Shown: one piece after another, positions 1 to 8,944 of the stretch
Layout of the letters: every line of letters begins with the position of its first letter
Position numbering within the stretch: the first letter of the stretch is position 1
From: Haloferax marinisediminis
Lineage (GTDB): Archaea > Halobacteriota > Halobacteria > Halobacteriales > Haloferacaceae
Assembly (NCBI RefSeq): GCF_009674585.1
Contig: NZ_WKJP01000001.1
Coordinates: 2,294,001-2,358,000 of the forward strand
Direction of reading: 5' to 3'
Length of the DNA: 64,000 nucleotides
The notes under the pieces: generated by a model
What the model was told of the DNA's origin: nothing
Database searches by the model: none
What the model saw: the letters and a program-made list of their open reading frames with translations, nothing else
Position numbers and translations under genes: made by a program

Positions 1-997
1 AGATGTTCATCAGGCCTTCCATGCCGATGCCGTGGTTGATGCGGCGCTTCGACGGTGCACCGACACCCGACAACCGGGCGACGGCGTGGTAGTCACCGAA
101 GGACTCGACCATCGAGGCGGCGACGCCGGCGAGCATGCCGATGATGAACGAGGTGGTGAACTGCGGGATACCGAAGGCGACAGCACCCACGACGGGGAGC
201 GCGACTTCCATCGTTCCAGCACCGCCTGCGAAGCCCCACTGGAAGGGGTAGATAGGCATGACTGCCGGTGCGGTGAGGACCGACTGGAAGTTGACGTACC
301 CCGGTGCACCCGCGGCGATGACGCCCGTGACAGACAGAATCGCCGCCACGATGTAGGAGACGAGGACACCGAGGAGCACGGGGAAGAGTTTGAACGCCGA
401 GTGAGTGGTGTCGAGGTACTGCGAGAAGAGGACGATGAGTGCCAGCGTCAAGCCGAGCAACCACCAGTTGTTGGTGGCCGACGTGACCTGTGGGACGCTG
501 AACAGCGACAGACCGATGAGCGCGATGGTCGGCGCGATGACGACCGGCGAGATGAACTTCCGGAGGCGTCCGAGCAAGCCGAAGTAGCCGACGAGGACTT
601 CGACGCCCGCCGCGACGATGATGGCGCCCTGAAGTTGGAGCAACGCACTCTGCCACGCGACTCCTGCTGGGTCGGTGGCTTTCACGACGCCGATGACGGC
701 GATTGCCGGTGCGAGCATCGAGAACGGTGCCCCCTGCACGATTGGGTAGCGGTTCCCGAACGTCGTCTGCATCAACGTCGCGATGCCGGAGACGACGAAG
801 AACGTCCCGACGAAGCGTGGGACGACGTCGCCGGGCATTCCGAGGACTCCAGCGAGAATGAGGGGAACAGCGATGTTTGCGCCCACCATCGTGAGATAGT
901 GTTGGGCGCCGAGAAGGAGAGCGGTTGGGAGGGGTGGTTTGTCGTCGATACCGTACTGCACGAATGAAGAGGGTGATGAGTCGTCCGTCACGACCAT
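1..997 (-). CDS. NCS2-family nucleobase (uracil/xanthine) permease, 3' end cut by window
   Basis: The minus frame is open from an ATG at 997 to the window edge, so about 332 residues are visible and the C-terminus is missing. The protein is a chain of hydrophobic segments. It starts with a short hydrophilic N-terminus (VQYGIDDKPPLPTALLLGAQH), followed by MVGANIAVPLIL, a QTTFGNRYPIVQGAPF motif near residue 85 and FGDYHAVARLSG near residue 305. The last two are hallmarks of the NCS2 (xanthine/uracil) transporter family, which imports nucleobases with a cation. It is transcribed away from the MFS gene; a TATATA stretch at 1055-1060 could serve it. The exact substrate cannot be read from sequence. 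Confidence 0.88.
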   Translation of the reverse strand, partial: MVVTDDSSPSSFVQYGIDDKPPLPTALLLGAQHYLTMVGANIAVPLILAGVLGMPGDVVPRFVGTFFVVSGIATLMQTTFGNRYPIVQGAPFSMLAPAIAVIGVVKATDPAGVAWQSALLQLQGAIIVAAGVEVLVGYFGLLGRLRKFISPVVIAPTIALIGLSLFSVPQVTSATNNWWLLGLTLALIVLFSQYLDTTHSAFKLFPVLLGVLVSYIVAAILSVTGVIAAGAPGYVNFQSVLTAPAVMPIYPFQWGFAGGAGTMEVALPVVGAVAFGIPQFTTSFIIGMLAGVAASMVESFGDYHAVARLSGVGAPSKRRINHGIGMEGLMNI

Positions 998-1093
998 CCC
1001 CCCGTATGCGGCGGTTTTCTCCCGAGCATGGTTGTTCCAGCATTCCACTGGTGGTATATATGTCCTACTTTTTCGTGTGACCGGGGCACAACG

Positions 1094-1101
1094 ACTATAT
1101 T
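1094..1101 (+). promoter_or_regulatory. TATA box of the MFS gene
   Basis: The CTATATTT-like box at 1094-1101 ends 22 bases before the ATG at 1124. This is the spacing expected for a leaderless haloarchaeal transcript. Confidence 0.55.
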
Positions 1102-1123
1102 TCACCGTTTTGACTGTTGGCCC

Positions 1124-2467
1124 ATGTTCGACCGACAGTCCTCTCAGAACTCGGCCCGCGACCGGTGGCTCATCGGGTGGGCACTCGGCTACGCCGCCGT
1201 CGGTGCATCGTCACTCGTCGTTCCACTCTACGCCATCGAGTTGGGTGCGAGCGCCCTCTTCGTCGGTCTCATCGCGGCCACCGCGGCGTTTGCCGGGGCA
1301 CCCGGTGCGATACTCTGGGGCCGACTCGCGACCCGAGCGAAACGCAGACGTCCGTTCGTTCTCGTCGCACTCATCTCGACGGCCGGCGTGCTCGGACTAC
1401 TCACCGCCGTCGACTCACCGACAGCAGTCCTCGCCGCAAATACGCTCCTGTGGTTCGTCGTCGCGGCCGCTGCGCCCGTGTTGAACCTCATCGTCGTCGA
1501 AGGCGTACCCTCGCATCGGTGGGACCAACGGTTCGGCGTTCTCAACCACTATCAGGGCTACGGCTGGTTGGGTGGCCTCGTCGTCGGCGCAGTCTGGTCG
1601 GCGCTCGCGCCACGACTGCTCGGCCTCGACGCACTCGCCGTCCAACGATGGTTCCTCCTGATTTCGGCAGTTGCCGCCGCGGTCGGAGCAGTCTTGGTTC
1701 GAGTGTGGTACCCCGAACACTCCACGGTGTCTGCCGAGAGATTCGCGCGTCTCTCAGCGGGAATCCGCCGACAAAGTGGCCTCATCGGGCGCTCGGTCAG
1801 GGCGGTTCCGTACGGTCCATCACGGATGTACTGGGCGCTGCACGGACTGGACCTCTCGGAACTACGGACTCGTGTGAACCCAACCTTGCTTCGGTACCTC
1901 GCGGCCGCGACGCTCTTTTTCGTCGGGTTCTCCGTCTTCTTCGGCCCACTCCCTGCGTATCTCATCGCTGCGGGTCGGTCGGCGGATGAAGTGTTCATCC
2001 TCTTCGTCCTCTCGAGTCTCGGGTCGGCCCTGAGTTACGCCCGCGTCGGGTCGTTGACGACGACACACGACTCACGAGAGTTACAGGTCGGCGCACTGGC
2101 GACGCGTGGACTCGCGTTTCCGCTCGTCGCCGTCGTCGGAACGCGCCTCACGGCAGGGACGAGTTTCCTCGTCCTCGGGGCGACGTTCCTCGTCATCGGT
2201 GTCACGTGGGCCGTCATCGCCGTGACGGCGACGGGAATCGTCACCCGCCTCGCATCCGACCGCATTCGAGGTGACGCGCTCGGCGCGTACACGGCGCTCG
2301 CAAGCCTCGGCGGCGGTATCGGGGCAGCACTCGGCGGTGTCGTCGCCACCTCCTTCGGATACGTCACCGCCTTCGCACTCGCTGGCGGAATCGTCGTGAC
2401 GGCGCTCGTCGTCGTCTGGTCGTCGGGCGAAAAATCAGTGCGGGGCCAGTTGCTCTCGACCCAGTGA
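1124..2467 (+). CDS. MFS-type transporter
   Basis: The 447-residue protein has about twelve hydrophobic helices and a basic cytoplasmic loop after helix 2 (GRLATRAKRRRP), as expected for the major facilitator superfamily. A longer frame opens at 1028, but the ATG at 1124 lies at leaderless distance from a TATA box and removes a non-membrane N-terminal stretch rich in Cys and Trp. The C-terminal half repeats the N-terminal half pattern, ending in small-residue helices such as GAYTALASLGGGIGAALGG. The gene abuts cheW tail to tail with no spacer. Substrate unknown; drug or metabolite efflux is a guess from the family. Confidence 0.8.
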   Translation: MFDRQSSQNSARDRWLIGWALGYAAVGASSLVVPLYAIELGASALFVGLIAATAAFAGAPGAILWGRLATRAKRRRPFVLVALISTAGVLGLLTAVDSPTAVLAANTLLWFVVAAAAPVLNLIVVEGVPSHRWDQRFGVLNHYQGYGWLGGLVVGAVWSALAPRLLGLDALAVQRWFLLISAVAAAVGAVLVRVWYPEHSTVSAERFARLSAGIRRQSGLIGRSVRAVPYGPSRMYWALHGLDLSELRTRVNPTLLRYLAAATLFFVGFSVFFGPLPAYLIAAGRSADEVFILFVLSSLGSALSYARVGSLTTTHDSRELQVGALATRGLAFPLVAVVGTRLTAGTSFLVLGATFLVIGVTWAVIAVTATGIVTRLASDRIRGDALGAYTALASLGGGIGAALGGVVATSFGYVTAFALAGGIVVTALVVVWSSGEKSVRGQLLSTQ

Positions 2468-2938
2468 TTACTCGATTGCGTGGACCGGCGAAATCCAGAC
2501 GACGAGTTCCCCATCACGCTTGATGACGCCCTCGATGGAGTCGTCTTTCTCTAACGGTGGGTCTTCGACGTCGTTCATCGAGACGCGGACGACCTGATAC
2601 ACTTCGTCGACCAGCCATCCCGTCGCTGCTTCGTCTTCGAACCGGTTGGGGTCGAAGATGACGATGCGCTTCGAGTCGCCCTCGTCGTCGATGTTGAACA
2701 GCGACTTCGGGTTGATGATGGATGTCGTCCGGCCGCGCAAGTCCATCACGCCCTCGACGTACTCGGGGGAGTTCGGAACGGCCGTGAGTTGACCCTTGTC
2801 GACGATTTCGCTCACGTATTCGATATCGACGCAGTACGTCTCCGGCCCCAGTTGGAATTCGAGGACTTGCACCTCTTCTGTGGAGTCTTCATCCGCGTCG
2901 TCCGCTGCCACGTCGGGCGTGATTGCATCCTGTCGCAT
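2468..2938 (-). CDS. cheW: Chemotaxis coupling protein CheW
   Basis: The 156-residue protein has an acidic N-terminal tail of about 20 residues, followed by one CheW domain. Recognisable elements are VQVLEFQLGPETYCVDI, the loop VPNSPEYVEGVMDLRG (residues about 55-70) and the C-terminal strand VIKRDGELVVWISP. CheW bridges CheA to transducers at the membrane arrays. The gene is divergent from cheB across a 240-base intergenic region holding a palindrome and two TATA boxes. The mRNA leader is predicted to contain a stable hairpin just before the ATG. Confidence 0.95.
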   Translation of the reverse strand: MRQDAITPDVAADDADEDSTEEVQVLEFQLGPETYCVDIEYVSEIVDKGQLTAVPNSPEYVEGVMDLRGRTTSIINPKSLFNIDDEGDSKRIVIFDPNRFEDEAATGWLVDEVYQVVRVSMNDVEDPPLEKDDSIEGVIKRDGELVVWISPVHAIE

Positions 2939-2948
2939 GGTAAAATTC

Positions 2949-2964
2949 GGCGGTGCACACCGCC
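2949..2964 (-). promoter_or_regulatory. Hairpin in the cheW leader
   Basis: GGCGGTG-CA-CACCGCC is a 7-bp GC-rich inverted repeat lying 11 bases upstream of the cheW ATG. The likely TATA box (CTTTATGC on the minus strand, 2996-3003) puts transcription start near 2975, so the hairpin would be in the mRNA leader. It could affect translation, or be a protein site. Confidence 0.45.
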
Positions 2965-3015
2965 GTCTGTCTGCCTCACAGTGGACAGATTCGGTGCATA
3001 AAGGTACGTACCCGA

Positions 3016-3031
3016 TTATCAGCCGTGATTC
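3016..3031. promoter_or_regulatory. Motility-locus palindrome, copy 1 (cheW|cheB)
   Basis: TTATCA-GCCG-TGATTC matches the TTATCA-N4-TGATAA element seen at other motility promoters in this window. It sits midway between the cheW TATA box (2996-3003, minus) and the cheB-side TATA box (GTTTATATA, 3044-3052, plus), with 12 bases to each. That symmetry suggests one dimeric regulator serving both genes. Confidence 0.65.
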
Positions 3032-3077
3032 TCCTCGGCGAGCGTTTATATATCCGATTTCCGAACCTCGACAGTAG

Positions 3078-3188
3078 ATGAGCGGTCAACGAAACGGCAC
3101 TCCGACGACTTCTACCAGCCATCGACAGGGGGCGCTCCCGACGCCTCTCGTGTCGCCTCGGCGTGGCCTCTCCGGGTGGAGACGATGA
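3078..3188 (+). CDS. Small upstream ORF coupled to cheB
   Basis: The 36-residue ORF starts with an ATG 26 bases after the TATA box at 3044-3052, the distance for a leaderless message. Its stop TGA overlaps the cheB ATG at 3185 as ATGA, so ribosomes finishing it could start cheB. The product is basic and rich in Ser/Thr/Arg (starts MSGQRNGTPTTS, ends GLSGWRR), with no recognisable domain. It may be a real small protein or only a leader that couples translation; the sequence cannot decide. Confidence 0.45.
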   Translation: MSGQRNGTPTTSTSHRQGALPTPLVSPRRGLSGWRR

Positions 3189-4282
3189 GCACGTCTCCCG
3201 CCGGTGGGCCGACCCGTGCCGTCGTCGTCGACGACTCACGGTTCATGCGGACGCTGATTCGAACACTCCTCGAAGACGCAGACGTCGACGTGGTCGCCGA
3301 CGCGAGCAACGGGAGAGAGGCGATTTCGGTTGTCGGTGAACACCGTCCCGACGTGGTGACGATGGACATCGAGATGCCCGAGATGAACGGCCTCGACGCG
3401 GTCGAAGGCATCATGGACGAGTGTCCGACACCCGTCCTCATGCTCTCGGCCCACGCCGAAGAGGACGCCGACGTCACGTTCGAAGCACTCGACAGAGGCG
3501 CAGTGGACTTCGTGACCAAACCCGGTGGCGAAGTCACCTCCGAGATGCCTCGCGTGAAACGCGAACTCGTCGAGAAGATTCAGTCCGCCGCGGCAGTGGA
3601 CCTCCGCGCCACGCAACGACGGTCACGCCCACCGAAGACCGAGACGAAACGCCGACCCAAATCCGAGTCGACGACGCCGAAACCCTCTCTCACGGCACTG
3701 CCGCAAGAGGGGTCGACGCTCGTCATCGGCGCATCGACTGGCGGGCCGAACGTGGTCGAACGAGTCCTCGCTGCACTTCCGGCGGAGGCGGGGCTCCGGG
3801 TCATCGTCGTCCAACACATGCCGGAGGGCTTTACGAACCGATTCGCCGAACGACTCGACGGTCGCTGTGACTACGACGTTCGAGAGGCCGAAGATGGCGA
3901 ACGAATCGGCCCCGGGCAGGTTCGAATCGCGCCGGGTGGATCACACCTCCTCGTCACCGGTGACCGTGCCGGCCGACTCACCCTCCACCTCTCCGACGAC
4001 GAACCACTCCACGGCGTCAAACCAGCAATCGACCTCACGATGGCCTCGGCGGCCGAAGTTGTCGACGCACCGCTCGCCGGTGTGCTGTTGACCGGAATGG
4101 GTCGCGACGGCGTCGAGGGGATGTCTCGAATCAGTCGTGCAGGCGGTCACACGGTCGCACAGGACGAAGCAACATCAGCAATCTTCGGGATGCCGAAGCG
4201 AGCCATCGAAGCAGGCTGTGTCGACGTTATCGCACCCGACGGGCGCATCACCGACGAAACACTTCGCGGGATTTCTACCTGA
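3185..4282 (+). CDS. cheB: Protein-glutamate methylesterase CheB
   Basis: The 365-residue protein has a receiver domain (residues about 10-130, VVVDDSRFMR, phospho-acceptor Asp61 in VVTMDIEMPEMNG), a basic/proline-rich linker, and a methylesterase domain from about 175. The catalytic motifs are GASTGGPN (Ser), VVQHMPEGFTNRFAERL (His) and LLTGMGRDG (Asp). CheB demethylates transducers for adaptation. The ATG at 3185 is preferred over a GTG at 3176 because it overlaps the stop of the small upstream ORF. It is first of the cheB-cheA-cheR-cheF operon; cheA follows after 2 bases. Confidence 0.95.
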   Translation: MSTSPAGGPTRAVVVDDSRFMRTLIRTLLEDADVDVVADASNGREAISVVGEHRPDVVTMDIEMPEMNGLDAVEGIMDECPTPVLMLSAHAEEDADVTFEALDRGAVDFVTKPGGEVTSEMPRVKRELVEKIQSAAAVDLRATQRRSRPPKTETKRRPKSESTTPKPSLTALPQEGSTLVIGASTGGPNVVERVLAALPAEAGLRVIVVQHMPEGFTNRFAERLDGRCDYDVREAEDGERIGPGQVRIAPGGSHLLVTGDRAGRLTLHLSDDEPLHGVKPAIDLTMASAAEVVDAPLAGVLLTGMGRDGVEGMSRISRAGGHTVAQDEATSAIFGMPKRAIEAGCVDVIAPDGRITDETLRGIST

Positions 4283-4284
4283 CC

Positions 4285-6612
4285 ATGGACGAAGAACTCT
4301 ACCAGGCATTCATCACCGAGAGCGAAGAGAGCATCACGCAGTTGAACAACTCCCTCCTGTCGTTAGAGTCCAACCCCGACGACACCGACGCCATCGACGA
4401 CATCTTCCGGCAGGCACACACCCTGAAGGGGAACTTCGGTGCGATGGGCTTCGACAACGCCGCGACGGTCGCACACGCCGTCGAAGACCTCCTCGACGAG
4501 ATTCGTCACGAACGGCTCGACGTAACTGCCGAGCGGATGGACCTCGTCTTCGACGGGATGGACCTCATCGTGGACATCCTCCACGACATCGAGGAGAACG
4601 GCGAATCGACGACCGACCCCACCGAGACGGTCGAAGAGATTCGTGCCGCCGCCCAGACCGGCGGTGACACGGGAAACTCGGAGCAGGTGGCATCTGACGG
4701 CCCCTCCCGCGAAGACGTCGACCTCCTTTCACTCGCTGCCGAGCGTGTGGATGTCGACGCCATCGACGCGGCAACCCTCGCACACGCCTACGTCGAACTC
4801 GGCGCGGGCCAGATGAAAAGTGTCGACGCCGGCATCTTCCTCAGCAACATCCCCGAGCGCGTCGATGTCGTCGGGTTCTCTCCGTCACGAGACGCCATCG
4901 AATGTGGCGAGTTCGACGACGGATTCGACCTGTTCGTCGCCAACCTCGCTCCCAAAGCAGTCGAATCGAGACTCGGCGACCTCTGGAAGGTCGAATCCGT
5001 CGACGCGACCGACGTCTCCGACGTACTCGACGGTGTTGCGTCCGCTGTTCCCGATTCAGACGAGACTGTCGATGCGGACGCGACCGAACAGGCTGTCGAT
5101 GCGGACGCAAGCCAGCAGGTCGAACCTGCCGACGACGTAGCAGACGCGGACACTGACGAATTCTCCGCAGACGAACCGTCGGCGGACGACGCCAGCGGAC
5201 TCTTCAGCGACGATTCGGACGCCGATGTCACCACCGACAGTGACACCGACCAGAGTTCGGACACCAGTGACGAGAAGAGCGTGGACACCAGCGCCGACGA
5301 GAACACGAAAACCGACGCCGATGACGGAGACAAAGACGCCAGCAACGACGCTGACGCTGACGACGGCGAATCGAACGACAAGAAGGAGGCACAGTCCATC
5401 TCCGCAGTCAAGTCCGTCCGTGTCGACGTCGACCAGCTCGACGAACTCCACGAACTCGTCGAGCAACTCGTGACGAGTCGGATCAAACTCCGAAACGCCA
5501 TCGACGAAGAACAGCACACGGCGCTCGACACGCTCGACGAACTGGACAAAATCTCGTCGAACCTCCAGAACACCGTCATGGACATGCGCCTCATCCCGCT
5601 GAAGAAGGTGTTCGACAAGTTCCCACGGCTCGTTCGTGACCTCGCACGCGAACAGGACAAGCGTGTCTCGTTCACCGTCGAGGGCGCGGATATCGAACTC
5701 GACCGGACCATCCTCGACGAGATTTCAGACCCATTGATGCACGTGCTCCGGAACGCCGTCGACCACGGCATCGAAGAACCCGACGTGCGCGAAGCCAACG
5801 GCAAACCGCGGATGGGGACGATTAGACTCTCCGCACAGCGACAACACGACACTGTCATCGTGACGGTCGAAGACGATGGCGGCGGTATCGACGCCGACGC
5901 CGTCCGCGACAAAGTCGTCGCTGAGGGCGTCGAGACCCGCGAAGAGATGAACGCGATGCCCGACTCAGAGGTGTACGACTACATCTTCCATCCGGGCCTG
6001 TCCACCAACGACGAGATTACCGACGTCTCCGGCCGTGGTGTCGGGATGGACGTCGTGAAGACCACTGTCGAGTCGCTCGACGGGGCCGTCTCGGTCGAGA
6101 GCGAACCCGGGCAGGGGAGTACAGTCAACATCCGACTCCCCGTGTCGGTGGCGATTATCAAGGTCCTGTTCGTGCAGGTCGACGACCGCGAGTTCGGCGT
6201 TCCCATCAAGTACATCGACGAGATTAGCCGCCGTGAACGGGTGCAGTCGGTCAACGGTGCGGAAGTCATCGTCCACGAAGACACGATCTTCCCGCTGATT
6301 CGCCTTCGCGAAGCACTGGAAATCGACGCCCCCGAACTCGACCACGGGATGGTCGTTCGCATCCGCCCCGACGACAGACAGGTCGCACTTCACTGTGACG
6401 GCGTGACCAAACAGGAAGAAGTCGTCGTGACGCCGCTCCAAGGGCCGCTCTCCGGCGTCGACGGACTGTCCGGCACCGCCGTCATCGGCGACGGAAACGT
6501 CATCCCGATTCTCGACGTTTCGACGCTCGAACTCCCCGCCGAAGGGAAGCACGCGATGCGCGAGTTCGACCCGAGTGAACTCCCGAACACCGTCGAGGAG
6601 GCGGCAGACTGA
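4285..6612 (+). CDS. cheA: Chemotaxis histidine kinase CheA
   Basis: The 775-residue protein has class II CheA layout. An Hpt domain carries phospho-His45 in QAHTLKGNFGAMGF. A P2-like response-regulator-binding region covers about 150-245, followed by a very acidic Asp/Ser/Thr linker (about 250-365). The dimerisation helices (about 370-430) come next, then the HATPase (N box HVLRNAVDHGIEEP, G boxes DDGGGI and GRGVGMDVV) and a C-terminal CheW-like domain. CheA phosphorylates CheY and CheB in response to transducers. The long acidic linker is low complexity and is probably disordered at high salt. Its stop shares one base with the cheR start. Confidence 0.96.
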   Translation: MDEELYQAFITESEESITQLNNSLLSLESNPDDTDAIDDIFRQAHTLKGNFGAMGFDNAATVAHAVEDLLDEIRHERLDVTAERMDLVFDGMDLIVDILHDIEENGESTTDPTETVEEIRAAAQTGGDTGNSEQVASDGPSREDVDLLSLAAERVDVDAIDAATLAHAYVELGAGQMKSVDAGIFLSNIPERVDVVGFSPSRDAIECGEFDDGFDLFVANLAPKAVESRLGDLWKVESVDATDVSDVLDGVASAVPDSDETVDADATEQAVDADASQQVEPADDVADADTDEFSADEPSADDASGLFSDDSDADVTTDSDTDQSSDTSDEKSVDTSADENTKTDADDGDKDASNDADADDGESNDKKEAQSISAVKSVRVDVDQLDELHELVEQLVTSRIKLRNAIDEEQHTALDTLDELDKISSNLQNTVMDMRLIPLKKVFDKFPRLVRDLAREQDKRVSFTVEGADIELDRTILDEISDPLMHVLRNAVDHGIEEPDVREANGKPRMGTIRLSAQRQHDTVIVTVEDDGGGIDADAVRDKVVAEGVETREEMNAMPDSEVYDYIFHPGLSTNDEITDVSGRGVGMDVVKTTVESLDGAVSVESEPGQGSTVNIRLPVSVAIIKVLFVQVDDREFGVPIKYIDEISRRERVQSVNGAEVIVHEDTIFPLIRLREALEIDAPELDHGMVVRIRPDDRQVALHCDGVTKQEEVVVTPLQGPLSGVDGLSGTAVIGDGNVIPILDVSTLELPAEGKHAMREFDPSELPNTVEEAAD

Positions 6613-7454
6613 TGTCCTCGTCCAGTGCTGGGGATGCAGACTTCGAACGACTCTTGGAGTACATCGAAGACTCGCTGCGGTTCCAGACGAGTTCGTACAA
6701 CGACGCCTACCTCGACCGGCGTATCTCTGCCCGAATGCGTCGGCGACGGGTCGACGAGTACGACGAGTATCAGAACCTGTTGCGTACGGAAGACGACGAA
6801 CAGGCCGCGCTCCTCGACGCGCTCTCTGTCAACGTGACCAGTTTCTTCCGAAACCCGAAGGTCTGGGACGCACTCCGAGACGTCCTTCGTGACCTGAGTT
6901 CGAGGGGAAGCAGACACGACCCAATCAAGGTATGGAGCGCCGCCTGTTCGGACGGCCGTGAGGCGTACTCCCTCGCGATGCTCGCACACGACGACGACCA
7001 CGTGGACGAACGACGAATCGAAATCGTCGGTACCGACATCAAACGCGAGATACTCCGCGCTGCACGAAACGGCGAGTACCGCGCCTCGGAGACGAACGAC
7101 ATCGCCGAACAACTCGACCCAATCGGGCGCTGGGACCGCTACGTCGACCGGGATGGCGACATCTTCCGCGTCAAAGACAAAATCACGGACATGGTCCGCT
7201 TCAGCAGGCGTGACCTCATCCGTGAAGACCCTCCGGGGACGTTCGACCTCGTCGTCTGTCGGAATCTGTTCATCTACATCAACGCCGAGTCGAAGCGTGC
7301 CGTCTTCGAGACGCTCGGGTCGGCCCTCAAGCCGAACGGCTACCTCACCATCGGGATGACCGAGACGATTCCGCCACGCGTTCGAACACAGTTCGACCCC
7401 GTCGAGAAACGACTGCGTATCTACCGCGCGAGCGACGCCGCGGCTCAGAGATAA
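6612..7454 (+). CDS. cheR: Chemotaxis protein methyltransferase CheR
   Basis: The 280-residue protein has an N-terminal helical CheR domain (residues about 10-85) and a C-terminal SAM-dependent methyltransferase. The SAM motif is KVWSAACSDGREAYSLAML, where most CheR proteins have STGEEPYS, and the late motif is LVVCRNLFIYIN. It methylates glutamates on transducers, opposing CheB. The start overlaps the end of cheA by one base (TGATG), implying coupled translation. Confidence 0.95.
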   Translation: MSSSSAGDADFERLLEYIEDSLRFQTSSYNDAYLDRRISARMRRRRVDEYDEYQNLLRTEDDEQAALLDALSVNVTSFFRNPKVWDALRDVLRDLSSRGSRHDPIKVWSAACSDGREAYSLAMLAHDDDHVDERRIEIVGTDIKREILRAARNGEYRASETNDIAEQLDPIGRWDRYVDRDGDIFRVKDKITDMVRFSRRDLIREDPPGTFDLVVCRNLFIYINAESKRAVFETLGSALKPNGYLTIGMTETIPPRVRTQFDPVEKRLRIYRASDAAAQR

Positions 7455-7457
7455 GCG

Positions 7458-8324
7458 ATGAAACCCGGTGAACACAAACTTGGAGACACTCGCGGACGCT
7501 TCCTCCAGGTTATCAAGAACGGCCGGGAGCGACACGACGTCGACTGGACGAGTGGCCGGATTCTCCTGTCGAACAAACGGCTCATCCTCGCAGGCACGGC
7601 AGGAAAACGGACGATCCCACTCGGGGATATCGAGAAACTCGGCGGCCGATTCGACGTCAATCAGCGAATCGCGACCGTCTCTGACTACTTCAGCCTCCGA
7701 ATCCCATCGGGCGTCGTCCTCCTCGCACCGGTCGACTACGACGAGTTCGAGACCGATTTCTTCGGTGCGCTGCTGAACTCCGAGCAGTTCCTCGCGCGAC
7801 ACCCGGCGGTCGCTGGTGGCGTCGTCCAGAACACCGAGTGGGAGAACTCACGACTGAAAGTCGAAGAAGAGGCCGTGAGTATGGCAACCGTCGGTGGCAA
7901 GTTCGTCGAGATTCGCCTCGACGACATCGGCGCAATCAAGACGGGCGAACGGAAGGTCGACGACGACGTTCGGAGCGTCATCGAAGTCGAACACTCAGAC
8001 GACGAAGGGACGAGTCTCCAGACGTACATCTCCGGGCCAGAACGAGCGATTACGTTCCTCTACTCACTCTTACGCGAAGGCGAGGAACTCTCGGAGACCT
8101 CTATCGAGTTGAGCGAGACGGACAAGCAGGTGCTCACCGCGCTCTACTCTGGGGTCGCCCCGTTCGATATCCCTGACTTCCTCGGCCTCGACGTCGACAA
8201 AGTAGAGGAACTGTTCGAACGCCTCATCGACCACAACGTCGTCGAAGAAGTTCGCATACGGCACGAAGTGCAGTTGAATGCCCGTGGCCGCAACATCGCG
8301 TCCGACGCCATCAACGAGCAGTAG
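7458..8324 (+). CDS. cheF: Archaellar chemotaxis protein CheF (first copy)
   Basis: The 288-residue protein belongs to the archaeal CheF family. In Halobacterium CheF links CheY, CheD and CheC2 to the archaellum base. An N-terminal PH-like region is visible (GRILLSNKRLILAGTAGKRTIPLGDIEKLGG), and the C-terminus is winged-helix-like (VLTALYSGVAPFDIPDFLGLDVDKVEELFERLIDHNVVEEV). It lies 3 bases after cheR and ends the operon. A second, longer cheF is at 9,109 in the arl operon. This copy lacks the charged N-terminal extension of that one. Confidence 0.9.
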   Translation: MKPGEHKLGDTRGRFLQVIKNGRERHDVDWTSGRILLSNKRLILAGTAGKRTIPLGDIEKLGGRFDVNQRIATVSDYFSLRIPSGVVLLAPVDYDEFETDFFGALLNSEQFLARHPAVAGGVVQNTEWENSRLKVEEEAVSMATVGGKFVEIRLDDIGAIKTGERKVDDDVRSVIEVEHSDDEGTSLQTYISGPERAITFLYSLLREGEELSETSIELSETDKQVLTALYSGVAPFDIPDFLGLDVDKVEELFERLIDHNVVEEVRIRHEVQLNARGRNIASDAINEQ

Positions 8325-8485
8325 CAGTCTGTTGCTTTTTCACGTCTTCTGCTGGAGATGGATGCTATGGCTCGTCGAAATTGAGGGAGTGTAATCGTTT
8401 GGTGACGTCGTGCTGAATAGAGTGTGCATATCTCGCAGAGCCACTCTGTCAAACTCGCTTACGAAGAGATGCTTTTCATGGTACT

Positions 8486-8944
8486 TTAGGAAGTACTGAT
8501 AGCTTCGGTTTCAAGGATGGTCTTCAAATTCTCACCTTCTTCTTTTATATGTTCCCGAACGGCATCGAATTCACGCCGGTTGAGTCGAGCACCGATCGGT
8601 CCAGTGCGGACCTTGATTCGCTGAGTTAGGTCACAGCCGTCCTCGTGAGAATCGATAGTAAAGCTAATTGATGGCATGAGTAGCCCAACAAGCCGTGATG
8701 TTGGTGTGAACTCGATGTGTTCGCAAGGAACGATGTCCGTGAACCGCACGGTCTTCTGCTGTATCTTTCCCGCGATTCGTTCCTCGAAGTAGGCTTCTGC
8801 TCCCTGCACTAACCCGTTTCCGTCGGTCCATCTGAATTCAATGTGATCTGGATGCCATCGCTCGTAATTTTCATCCATCGTTTCGAAAAAGCGGTAGATG
8901 TCTTCCGGAGAGGCGTGTACTCTCGTAGATTCCTCTAATAGCAT
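8486..8944 (-). CDS. SRPBCC (START/polyketide-cyclase fold) family protein
   Basis: The 152-residue protein starts VHASPEDIYRFFETMDENYERWHPDH. That pattern, a conserved strand and helix then a polar loop, is typical of small SRPBCC ligand-binding proteins. Its codons are visibly AT-richer than the flanking che and arl genes (many ATT, AAA and TTT codons). It sits alone between the convergent cheF copies, with poorly conserved spacers on both sides. This suggests a later insertion into the motility cluster. A motility role is not supported. Confidence 0.7.
   Translation of the reverse strand: MLLEESTRVHASPEDIYRFFETMDENYERWHPDHIEFRWTDGNGLVQGAEAYFEERIAGKIQQKTVRFTDIVPCEHIEFTPTSRLVGLLMPSISFTIDSHEDGCDLTQRIKVRTGPIGARLNRREFDAVREHIKEEGENLKTILETEAISTS

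Noticed and set aside
32-967. Long plus-strand ORF across the start of the window
   Set aside because: It is antisense to the NCS2 permease frame, is full of Arg/Asp/Glu without domain features, and is a typical mirror of a GC-rich coding strand.
1028-1123. Upstream extension of the MFS protein
   Set aside because: The added residues lie over the divergent promoter and TATA box and are not membrane-like.
6151-6166. TTATCA words inside cheA and arlD coding sequence
   Set aside because: They lack the second half site at the four-base spacing and lie within genes.
8144-8452. Possible transposase remnant upstream of the SRPBCC gene
   Set aside because: The minus frame partly runs antisense to cheF and I could not recognise a transposase motif or terminal repeats.
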